The position numbers were made by a program, and so were the translations under genes. The notes beneath the pieces were generated by a model, which saw only the letters and a list, made by a program, of their open reading frames with translations, did not search any database and was not told where the DNA came from. A DNA stretch of 13,048 nucleotides, taken from positions 1 to 13,048 of the forward strand of contig JAURLM010000215.1 of NCBI GenBank assembly GCA_030831265.1. Direction: 5' to 3'. The stretch's first letter is position 1, and each line of letters opens with the position of its first letter. Source of the stretch: Chloroflexota bacterium. GTDB lineage: Bacteria; Chloroflexota; Dehalococcoidia; Lucifugimonadales; Lucifugimonadaceae. Positions 1-6,104 of this stretch are shown here, piece by piece.

Positions 1-41
1 GAAATTCGCCCGGCCTCTCTCATAAAACTTTCGTTTCTAAA

Positions 42-986
42 CTACGCAGCCTTTTTAGCGACTGACTTCTTTGCAGAAGACTTCTTCGCTACAGCCTTAA
101 CGACTGCTGGCTTCTTGGCAACAGCCTTCTTAGCCGCAGGCTTATTTGCAACTACCTTCTTGGCAGAAGCTTTCTTTGCTGCAGGCTTCTTCGCAACAGG
201 CTTCTTTGCAGATGCCTTCTTGACAGACGAAACCTTGCGGCGAGGAGCAGCAGACTTCTTGCTGGCAGCTTCCTTCAATTCAGCGTCCTGGATGCCTGCT
301 TCCCAGGAACCCAGGTTGCCAATCGTCGAAAGGTTTTCGTTGGTCTTGGCCATCTCGGCAGGAGCAGACTCGGCAGCCAGGCCGTGTGAGAATGCACGAA
401 CACGTGCAGTCTCGGTCAGGATGCGCTGGGTCTCGAGTTCGTCCTCGGCAGATGCACGGGCTACTTCGATCTCGGACAGCATCTTGCGGATGTCTTCTGC
501 GGTCTCACGACGCATGCGGGTTGCCAGTTCTTCGGCACCCGAACGGGTCTGAGCCATCAGTGCCTCAGCTGCTGCACGGGCGTTGGACTGTACCTCTTCG
601 GCGTAGTGCTCTGACTCTTCACGAGCAGCTTGGGCCTTGCTGAGTTCAACCTGTGCCTGGTCAATCATGCGGCTGCTTCGAGACTGGGCATCGGCCTTAA
701 CGCGCTGTGCTTCTGCCAGCGTGTCCTCTGCCTGCTGAAGCTTCATGCGAGCCTGCGACTGCAGTTCGCTGCAGAGCTGCTTCGTGGCGGTAATCGCCTC
801 GTGCTCTGCCTGTGCCCGAGCAGCTTCCGCTTCTGAGCGGCGCTTGCGGGCGACTACCCGTTCGTCACGGGAAAGTTCTCGTAGCAGCAGTGCCTGGCGC
901 CAGGCAGCCTCAGCGGAGGCGTTGTCTGACGGGAATGGTGTAAATTCATTCAGGATGCTGGCCTTGGATCGATTCTGCTGGGCCAT
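42..986 (-). CDS. Coiled-coil protein with histone-H1-like Lys/Ala-rich tail (DivIVA-like architecture)
   Basis: Predicted 314-residue protein with three parts. Residues 1-30 are a short low-complexity N-terminus. Residues about 30-215 are a long Ala/Glu/Arg/Gln-rich segment with heptad-like spacing and almost no Pro or Gly, which indicates an extended coiled coil. Residues 256-314 are a strongly basic tail of twelve consecutive KKxxA-type pentads. The start at 986 is chosen because GGGAG precedes it at normal spacing; an in-frame extension to 1091 is Arg-rich and has no ribosome binding site. There is no signal peptide or membrane segment, so it is cytoplasmic. DivIVA/FtsB-type scaffolds and H1-like or AlgP-like nucleoid proteins share parts of this architecture, but I cannot assign a family. 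A DNA- or polyanion-binding tail on a filament-forming rod is an inference from composition. The gene diverges from birA. Confidence 0.8.
   Translation of the reverse strand: MAQQNRSKASILNEFTPFPSDNASAEAAWRQALLLRELSRDERVVARKRRSEAEAARAQAEHEAITATKQLCSELQSQARMKLQQAEDTLAEAQRVKADAQSRSSRMIDQAQVELSKAQAAREESEHYAEEVQSNARAAAEALMAQTRSGAEELATRMRRETAEDIRKMLSEIEVARASAEDELETQRILTETARVRAFSHGLAAESAPAEMAKTNENLSTIGNLGSWEAGIQDAELKEAASKKSAAPRRKVSSVKKASAKKPVAKKPAAKKASAKKVVANKPAAKKAVAKKPAVVKAVAKKSSAKKSVAKKAA
45..221 (-). repeat. 15-bp-phased repeat encoding twelve KKxxA pentads
   Basis: The last 59 codons of the coiled-coil gene read as twelve pentads of the form KKxxA (for example KKASA, KKPVA, KKPAA). Two units deviate at the first position (NKPAA, VKAVA). 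On DNA this is a degenerate 15-base tandem repeat, visible on the + strand as recurring runs like gcttctt and ggcaac. Such tracts change length readily by slippage. The tail resembles eukaryotic histone H1 C-termini and bacterial H1-like proteins in composition only. Confidence 0.85.
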
Positions 987-1018
987 GTTTTTCGGTCTCC
1001 CTGTGTTCCGATTCCGTG

Positions 1019-1041
1019 GCAACCGGGCCCTCGCCCGTTGC
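1019..1041 (-). other. Stem-loop in leader of the coiled-coil gene
   Basis: Positions 1019-1022 and 1024-1028 pair with 1033-1037 and 1038-1041. This gives nine base pairs with one bulged C at 1023 and a four-base loop (1029-1032). It lies 33-55 bases upstream of the start codon at 986, so it would sit in the 5' leader of that minus-strand gene. No T-run follows on either strand, which argues against an intrinsic terminator. A second, weaker hairpin (CCCG 1064-1067 with CGGG 1072-1075, flanked by GCC/GGC) lies next to it. Function is unknown. Confidence 0.45.
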
Positions 1042-1191
1042 GGCTCACTGTGTTGCCAGCAATCCCGAACACGGGGCCGGCGTCTCCTCACATCTCTCGT
1101 AAGCTATTCCTGTTCCGCAGCTCAATCACACGCTGTTCCCACAAAACCCTATACGTGGAAACACCTACCGTTCAGTAACAGGCATCGACAC

Positions 1192-2010
1192 ATGAACGAC
1201 GGATTAGATAAACCGTTCACCATTTCGTTGGCATCGACAAGCCCAAACCGGCTGATTGGCTACGAGGTACGTCACGTTGCCGTTACCGGGTCAACGATGG
1301 ACGATATGACGAATCTCGCATCCCAAGATGCCAAAGAGGGACTGGTGCTGGTAGCGGATGAGCAAACGAGCGGGCGTGGAAGGCATGGCAGAAACTGGAT
1401 TTCGTCACCTGCGAAAGATCTGCTGTTCTCAATCCTGTTCCGACCCCGTCCAGCCATTGCTGTCGAACTGCAGATGATCCTTGCAATGGCGATCGCAGAC
1501 ACTGTTGATGAGACGTGCGGTGTCGCATCAAGCATCAAATGGCCGAACGACGTGCGAGTCAACGATGCCAAGGTGTCAGGCATCTTGCTGGAGTCATCGC
1601 AGGGCGCACATGGCCTGTCTGTGGTCGCAGGTGTTGGCCTGAACGTCAACTCGACACTCACAGGAATGGATGTCGGGAGAGGCCAGGCTGCTGTGAGCAT
1701 GTCTGACCTGTCCGGTTTCGACATGGATCGAAGCATCGTGCTGGAATCTCTGCTGTCTCGGGTGGATTCGCTGTATGCAGAGGTGCGTGCTGGTGGAACA
1801 CTCGTGCCAGCATGGCGTGAACGGATCGAGACGATTGGCAAGCAGGTGGAAGTGATTTTCACCGCGGGCGAACCTGGTCGACGGGTAATTTCCGGTACTG
1901 CGGAAGATGTTGATGATTCAGGTCGGTTGCTGGTGCGTGATGCCAACGGCAGACTGTGGCCAGTTTCAGCCGGTGAAGTGACGCTACAGTCGCCCGTGAA
2001 TAACTCCTGA
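1192..2010 (+). CDS. birA: Biotin--[acetyl-CoA-carboxylase] ligase, monofunctional
   Basis: 272-residue enzyme that activates biotin with ATP to biotinyl-5'-AMP and transfers it to the conserved lysine of biotin carboxyl carrier proteins. Motifs in order: TGSTMDD (32-38), the biotinyl-AMP-binding loop GRGRHGR (61-67), KWPND (116-120), KVSGILLE with the catalytic-type lysine K127, and GVGLNVN. A C-terminal SH3-like domain covers about residues 215-268. No N-terminal helix-turn-helix is present: the catalytic core begins within about 25 residues of the start. This is therefore a group I ligase, unlikely to repress biotin genes. The ATG at 1192 is chosen because the reading frame upstream is Ser/Arg/Cys-rich antisense of the coiled-coil gene; the AGG before it is weak. 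yggU follows 13 bases downstream, so the two are probably cotranscribed. Confidence 0.93.
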   Translation: MNDGLDKPFTISLASTSPNRLIGYEVRHVAVTGSTMDDMTNLASQDAKEGLVLVADEQTSGRGRHGRNWISSPAKDLLFSILFRPRPAIAVELQMILAMAIADTVDETCGVASSIKWPNDVRVNDAKVSGILLESSQGAHGLSVVAGVGLNVNSTLTGMDVGRGQAAVSMSDLSGFDMDRSIVLESLLSRVDSLYAEVRAGGTLVPAWRERIETIGKQVEVIFTAGEPGRRVISGTAEDVDDSGRLLVRDANGRLWPVSAGEVTLQSPVNNS

Positions 2011-2023
2011 GGCCGCATACGAA

Positions 2024-2290
2024 ATGGCTCTCATCAACATACGCGTCCAGCCTCGGGCTTCACGAAACGAGGTTGGGACAACTGACGCTGACGGCACGCT
2101 GCGCATACGCGTGACCGCTCCACCGGCAGACGGTGAAGCCAATGAGGCAGTGCTGAAGCTACTGGCAAAGCACCTTGGCATGCCCAGGAGCGCGCTGACG
2201 ATAGTGCGCGGCGCAACTGCACGCAACAAGGTAGTCGACATAGGCGGAATGTCGGACGCGAACCTCAAACAGAGGCTAGAAGCGCATTAG
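2024..2290 (+). CDS. yggU: YggU/DUF167 family protein
   Basis: 88-residue single-domain protein of the UPF0235 (YggU/DUF167) family. Seen in the sequence: the N-terminal strand INIRVQPRASRNEV, the family hallmark APPADGEANEAVLKLLAKHLG, and the following strand LTIVRGATARNKVVDI. Length is typical. The family has a known alpha/beta fold but no established biochemical function. The start at 2024 is preceded by GAGG overlapping the birA stop codon, with slightly long spacing of about 11 bases. Its last 26 bases overlap the 3' end of yggT on the opposite strand. In E. coli yggU follows yggT in the yggS-proC-yggT cluster, so its position here beside proC-yggT but inverted is notable. Confidence 0.93.
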   Translation: MALINIRVQPRASRNEVGTTDADGTLRIRVTAPPADGEANEAVLKLLAKHLGMPRSALTIVRGATARNKVVDIGGMSDANLKQRLEAH

Positions 2291-2522
2291 ACAGGGCAAA
2301 CAGCCCGAACACCGCAATCATCACACTCAGGTCCAGCATGCCAATAGGCGGAATCAACTTGCGCAGTGGCTGGATGATCGGATCAGTCAGATCAAACAGC
2401 AACTGCACAACCTGGTATCGGCGCAGGTCCGGGAACCATGAGACGAGAGCACGTGCGATAAGCATCCATGCCACTGCCTGTAAAACCCACGCAATACCAA
2501 CCACAATCGTTCGAGCGTCCAT
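2265..2522 (-). CDS. yggT: YggT family integral membrane protein
   Basis: 85-residue membrane protein with a single YGGT domain. Hydrophobic helices lie at about residues 4-26 and 64-83. They are separated by a cytoplasmic-type segment containing SWFPDLRRY and the conserved DPIIQPLRKLIPPIGMLDLS. The family is linked to osmotic stress resistance and cell division in different bacteria, but its molecular role is unsettled. Its ATG overlaps the proC stop codon by one base (TAATG), implying translational coupling. The 3' end overlaps yggU convergently. E. coli YggT has two such domains; this is the one-domain form common in Gram-positives and plastids. Confidence 0.92.
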   Translation of the reverse strand: MDARTIVVGIAWVLQAVAWMLIARALVSWFPDLRRYQVVQLLFDLTDPIIQPLRKLIPPIGMLDLSVMIAVFGLFALSNALLASV

Positions 2523-3322
2523 TACTTGCCTTCCGCCAGTTCCTCGCCGCGCTTGAACGCGGCCTCAACGGCATTCGTCACAACAGCCCTGAACGCACCC
2601 TCTTCGAGTGCGTGCAGTCCCGCCGCCGTCGTCCCGCCCGGTGACGTCACCATGTTCCGTAATTCAGCCGGGTGCTTTTTCGTCTCTTTAGCAAGGGCAG
2701 CACTGCCCAGCACGGTCTGCGTGGCAAGATGCCTCGCCACATGCACCGGCAGCCCCAGCTTCACACCTGCGTCAGCAAGAGACTCTATAAACATGAATAC
2801 GTACGCGGGGCCACTGGCGCTCAGTGCAGTTGCAATGTCCACGTAGCGCTCATCACTGAACTTCAGCTCGTCACCTAGAGAGCGCAACATGCTGCCGGTG
2901 AACTCGATCACATCCTGCGGCACGTCTGAAGTAACCGTCCATGCCGAGATTCCCTGTCGCACCTGCATAGGCGTGTTCGGCATGACGCGAATAAGCCGGT
3001 GATGATTCAGCTTCAGGCCAATGGAGTGCATCTTCACCCCGGCCATGATGGACAACACCGTCTGCTCTGGCTTCAACAGTGCTGCAAGTGATGACGCAAC
3101 AACGTCAAACTGCTGCGGCTTTACCGCAATAGCAACGATGTCAGCCCCGGAAACAGCCTCAGCGTTATCCGCAGTGACCGTGATGCCCTTGAGTTTCGAT
3201 AACGCATCGCGCCGTACTGCGACAGGTTCGCCAACAGTCACCTGTGCGTCCAGCCCTGCATCCACTATCCCTGCAATGATGGCTTCGGCCATTATGCCGC
3301 CACCAATAAAACCAATCTTCAT
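2522..3322 (-). CDS. proC: Pyrroline-5-carboxylate reductase
   Basis: 266-residue enzyme catalysing the final step of proline synthesis, the NAD(P)H-dependent reduction of 1-pyrroline-5-carboxylate. Motifs: the Rossmann dinucleotide-binding segment GFIGGGIMA (4-12), AVKPQ, SIMAGV, RVMPNTP, the substrate region SASGPAYVFMFIESLADAG, and the C-terminal signature TSPGGTTAAGLHALEEG. Length is that of the family. The start at 3322 is chosen over an in-frame ATG 14 codons upstream because GGAAG lies 6-7 bases before it and MKIGFIGGG is the canonical N-terminus. The gene is transcribed from the right, 120 bases downstream of pdxA, and is coupled to yggT by TAATG. The spacer between pdxA and proC holds no clear terminator. 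Confidence 0.96.
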   Translation of the reverse strand: MKIGFIGGGIMAEAIIAGIVDAGLDAQVTVGEPVAVRRDALSKLKGITVTADNAEAVSGADIVAIAVKPQQFDVVASSLAALLKPEQTVLSIMAGVKMHSIGLKLNHHRLIRVMPNTPMQVRQGISAWTVTSDVPQDVIEFTGSMLRSLGDELKFSDERYVDIATALSASGPAYVFMFIESLADAGVKLGLPVHVARHLATQTVLGSAALAKETKKHPAELRNMVTSPGGTTAAGLHALEEGAFRAVVTNAVEAAFKRGEELAEGK

Positions 3323-3442
3323 ATCAATCTTCCGTGTCTGCCCACCTGATTTAGTAGTGGGCAATCTTGCTGCATCTGCAATTCAACGCCATTCACCGAT
3401 GCAATGCCAAGTGTGGCGAGCACGCAGTAAGGCGAAGCGTGA

Positions 3443-4447
3443 TTACGTTAATCCTTTGCGGGCGGCCAGTCCGGATCCAAGCTTCATCGCCTCGACCATG
3501 CTGGTGGCGTCAGCCTTGTTCTGCCCTGCAATGTCAAACGCCGTTCCGTGGTCGACGGATGTGCGAATGAACGGGATGCCGAGGTTCACGCTGATACTTT
3601 CCTCAAATCCGTGAACCTTGATGGCTATGTGCCCCTGGTCGTGGTACATCACCAGCACCACATCGAAACGACCACCGACTGCCTGGTTGAACACAGAGTC
3701 TGCCGGGTGTGGCCCGGTGGCATTGATACCCTCGGCGACCGCTGCTTCAACTGCGGGGCGAATCTCCTTAGCCTCTGTGTCACCTATCAGACCGTTGTCG
3801 CTGGCGTGCGGGTTGAGCGCTGCAACTGCGATGCGTGGTGACTTGAAACCCCAGTCTGTGAACGCCTTGTGTGTAATTCGCGTGGCAGTCAGGATGTTCT
3901 CTTTAGTCACGAACTTGCATGCTTCGATCAGCGGCTTGTGCGTCGAAAGGTGCATGCACCGCATCTTGCCGCTAACAAGCATCGTGTAGACGGTCTGCGC
4001 GTTCGTGAGCCGTTTGAACACTTCCTGGTGACCGAGATCCTTGCTGCCAGAAATCTGCCAGGCTTCCTTGTTAACCGGCGCCGTGACCATCGCGTCTATC
4101 TCGCCAGCAAGGCACATCTGTGCGGCAGTCTCAACCCAGTGGTGAGAAGCAGAGCCGGAGTCCGCCGATAACTTGCCAACTGGGAACACTGCGTCTTCGA
4201 AACCACCGGTTGAGAGCACTTCGATGATGCCGGGTTTACCAGATACAGATGACGGGTCTTCGATGGCTTTAACTTCGTCACCAGAGCCGATCGTAGCCAG
4301 TGCGGAACGCATCTCCTTGACCGTGCCGAGCACGAACGGGCGCATACCATCGTAAAGCGACCGCTGTTGCAGCGCCTTTGCCACCACTTCCGGGCCGACG
4401 CCTGAAGGGTCACCCATCGTAATTCCAATCAAAGGCCTGTCAGTCAC
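3443..4447 (-). CDS. pdxA: 4-hydroxythreonine-4-phosphate dehydrogenase family protein
   Basis: 334-residue protein of the PdxA family. In the DXP-dependent vitamin B6 pathway PdxA oxidises 4-phosphohydroxy-L-threonine, and the product condenses with deoxyxylulose phosphate in the PdxJ reaction. Seen: the N-terminal signature ITMGDPSGVGPEV, PVNKEAW, the metal-ligand histidine contexts HLSTHKPL, ALNPHASDNGLIGDTE and MYHDQGHIAIK, and the C-terminal SVDHGTAFDIAG. The start is GTG at 4447, supported by AGGAG six bases upstream. PdxA2-type paralogues that act on D-threonate or D-erythronate phosphates share these motifs, so the exact substrate is not settled by sequence alone. It lies upstream of proC on the same strand. 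Confidence 0.93.
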   Translation of the reverse strand: MTDRPLIGITMGDPSGVGPEVVAKALQQRSLYDGMRPFVLGTVKEMRSALATIGSGDEVKAIEDPSSVSGKPGIIEVLSTGGFEDAVFPVGKLSADSGSASHHWVETAAQMCLAGEIDAMVTAPVNKEAWQISGSKDLGHQEVFKRLTNAQTVYTMLVSGKMRCMHLSTHKPLIEACKFVTKENILTATRITHKAFTDWGFKSPRIAVAALNPHASDNGLIGDTEAKEIRPAVEAAVAEGINATGPHPADSVFNQAVGGRFDVVLVMYHDQGHIAIKVHGFEESISVNLGIPFIRTSVDHGTAFDIAGQNKADATSMVEAMKLGSGLAARKGLT

Positions 4448-4556
4448 TTCTCACTCCTGGAATAGTTACGGTCGTTCGTGCGTCAAACTCTGAACATATG
4501 CATACAGTATCGCGCCTGTGCTTTCAGTGGTCTCATGCGCCAGCCACGGAACAATC

Positions 4557-4586
4557 TGGACACGATAGCCGTCTTAGTTATAGCCT
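4557..4586 (+). promoter_or_regulatory. Candidate promoter for the lipoprotein genes
   Basis: The 179 bases between the divergent pdxA and lipoprotein genes contain TGGACA at 4557-4562 (one mismatch to TTGACA). It is followed after 16 bases by TATAGC (4579-4584), or after 18 bases by TAGCCT (4581-4586). The start codon is about 40 bases downstream. A small hairpin (CCGCC/GGCGG, loop CTGTGA, 4586-4601) sits in the resulting leader. An AT-rich patch near 4495-4510 (TATGCATA) may belong to the pdxA promoter on the other strand. These are pattern matches only. Confidence 0.35.
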
Positions 4587-4626
4587 CCGCCCTGTGAGGC
4601 GGTAATGGTAGCGACCGGGTGTTGTG

Positions 4627-6015
4627 ATGTTTTCATTAAGGCGTAGTTCCACCATTCTCTTAGTCCCCGCACTAGCGGCCACACTGTCTTTAATCGCGGC
4701 CTGCGGAACAGACACTCCATCATCTGACCCCACACCTACGCAAGTAAACCAGACCGCCACACCGCGGCCTCCTACGCCTACGCCGGCAAGCCCCGACGTT
4801 ACAGAAACGCCGTCCAGCGGCGAGACTTCAACCCCTACACCAACGGTTCAACAGCAACAAGACCTGTTGGACAAAGCGCGCACTCGTTGGTCGGCAACCC
4901 GCCCCCAGTCATATTCATTTACGCAGACATTGAACTGTTTTTGCGCCTTCAGCGGAGAGCCGGTGCAGGTTTCCGTACGTGGAGATGAAGTCATCAGCGC
5001 AGTGAACCGGGACACTGGAATCCCTATTGAACAACCCGGGCGACTCCTGATGACGGTCGATGGCGTGTTCGACTGGATTCAGACTGCCATTGAAGCTGGT
5101 ACAGACTCCAAACGCATCCTGTTTGCTGAATACGAACGGGATTTTGGCTACCCGATCAACGTGACCATCGACGAACTCGTTGGTGCAACAGACACCACAC
5201 TCAACGTGACCATCAGAGACTTCCGGGTCGGCATCGAAGGCGTCGACATGGAACAACTCAGGCGAGACTTTGATGATGCCATGTTCCGCTGGTACTCAAA
5301 CGGGCTGCAAAACTATGAATTCGTGTATCGCTTGCAATGCTTCTGCCACCCGGATGAGACTGCGCCCGTACGCATAACAGTCGAAGCCGGACAGGTTGTC
5401 TCCGTGGTAGATGTTGGAACTGGCGAAGACCGAACTGGAAACTACTCCAGCGTGCAGGGTTTGTTCGGCTGGATCTCCCAGAGATTGGAACGCAACCCCG
5501 AATATGCTGTGCTCGAATTCGACCTCGAAACTGGATATCCGACAAAAGTGCAGTTCGACTACATCGTGAACATGTATGACGATGAGGAAGCGTTCTTTAT
5601 CGAAGACCTAAAACCACTGAATGTTCACACTGAGTTGCAGGAAAAACTGGATTTAGCTCTCGCCAAATGGGACGCAGCCGGGCTGACTGACTACGAATAC
5701 CAGTTCAACTGGATCTGCTTCTGCCTCGACGATTTCACCGCCCGTGTGACGGTAACGGTCATTGGCGGTGCAGTGGACAGCGTGACACGCATTGAAGACG
5801 ATCAGCCGGTAAGCGCAGAACTACATGACCTGTTCCTTACAGTCCCCGCCCTGTTCACACGGCTGCAACGAGCCATAGACTCCGGGGCAGCCTCGATACA
5901 GGTCGAATTCGATCTCGTAACCGGCATCCCGACTTCGGCGTACATCGACGAGAGTCACATGATCGCTGATGAAGAAATCGGTTGGTCGGCCAGTGAGTTG
6001 TCGCCGCTGGAATAA
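4627..6015 (+). CDS. Secreted lipoprotein with three tandem DUF6174-like repeats
   Basis: 462-residue lipoprotein. Basic N-terminus, hydrophobic core and lipobox IAAC put the lipidated cysteine at residue 26. A Pro/Thr/Ser-rich tether follows (27-75). Three homologous units then occur, each with W-x7-Y-x7-C-F-C at exactly the same spacing: W88/C104/C106, W222/C238/C240 and W348/C364/C366. Each unit later has an acidic turn ending in G-x-P (G174, G303, G433). This matches the DUF6174 domain found singly in many bacterial lipoproteins; its function is unknown. The paired cysteines could form a vicinal-type disulfide or bind metal, which is inference. ATG 4627 is preferred; a GTG at 4624 immediately precedes it, and only a weak GGGTG lies upstream. 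A second lipoprotein follows 89 bases downstream. Confidence 0.85.
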   Translation: MFSLRRSSTILLVPALAATLSLIAACGTDTPSSDPTPTQVNQTATPRPPTPTPASPDVTETPSSGETSTPTPTVQQQQDLLDKARTRWSATRPQSYSFTQTLNCFCAFSGEPVQVSVRGDEVISAVNRDTGIPIEQPGRLLMTVDGVFDWIQTAIEAGTDSKRILFAEYERDFGYPINVTIDELVGATDTTLNVTIRDFRVGIEGVDMEQLRRDFDDAMFRWYSNGLQNYEFVYRLQCFCHPDETAPVRITVEAGQVVSVVDVGTGEDRTGNYSSVQGLFGWISQRLERNPEYAVLEFDLETGYPTKVQFDYIVNMYDDEEAFFIEDLKPLNVHTELQEKLDLALAKWDAAGLTDYEYQFNWICFCLDDFTARVTVTVIGGAVDSVTRIEDDQPVSAELHDLFLTVPALFTRLQRAIDSGAASIQVEFDLVTGIPTSAYIDESHMIADEEIGWSASELSPLE

Positions 6016-6063
6016 GTGCGTAGTGACTCCCAGCACATTCGCGCCATGCCTGTTACCCGGACG

Positions 6064-6098
6064 GCCGCCTGTTGTTGCAAACATGGACAACAGGCGGT
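6064..6098 (+). promoter_or_regulatory. Hairpin covering the Shine-Dalgarno of the second lipoprotein
   Basis: CCGCCTGTTG (6065-6074) is a perfect inverted repeat of CAACAGGCGG (6088-6097). One further T-A pair, plus wobble pairs at each end, extends it around a nine-base loop (6077-6085). The 3' arm contains AGGCGG (6092-6097), the best Shine-Dalgarno candidate for the ATG at 6105. Folding would hide it. No T-run follows, so an intrinsic terminator for the upstream lipoprotein is less likely, though not excluded. Confidence 0.6.
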
Positions 6099-6104
6099 GA
6101 ACAG

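Noticed and set aside
45..221. CRISPR-like or satellite repeat
   Set aside because: The periodicity is 15 bases, in frame, and explained by KKxxA pentads. There are no unique spacers.
115..836. Long plus-strand open frames opposite the coiled-coil gene
   Set aside because: They are antisense shadows of the Ala/Lys/Glu-rich coding sequence. Their translations are Phe/Ala/Ser-rich or Cys-rich with no domain character, and no ribosome binding sites precede them.
745..1191. N-terminal extension of birA to 745
   Set aside because: The added 149 residues are antisense to the coiled-coil gene and low complexity. The biotin ligase core starts normally at 1192.
1272..2018. Minus-strand 248-codon open frame opposite birA
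   Set aside because: Ser/Thr/Arg-rich translation with no motifs, fully covered by an unmistakable biotin ligase on the other strand.
3323..3442. Separate promoter or small gene between pdxA and proC
   Set aside because: The 120 bases contain no convincing -35/-10 pair on the minus strand and no ORF with a ribosome binding site, so cotranscription is equally possible.
4605..4646. Short upstream ORF (13 codons) overlapping the first lipoprotein start
   Set aside because: Its ATG is only two bases after the SD-like GAGGCGGT, too close for initiation. The peptide shows no attenuator-like codon run.
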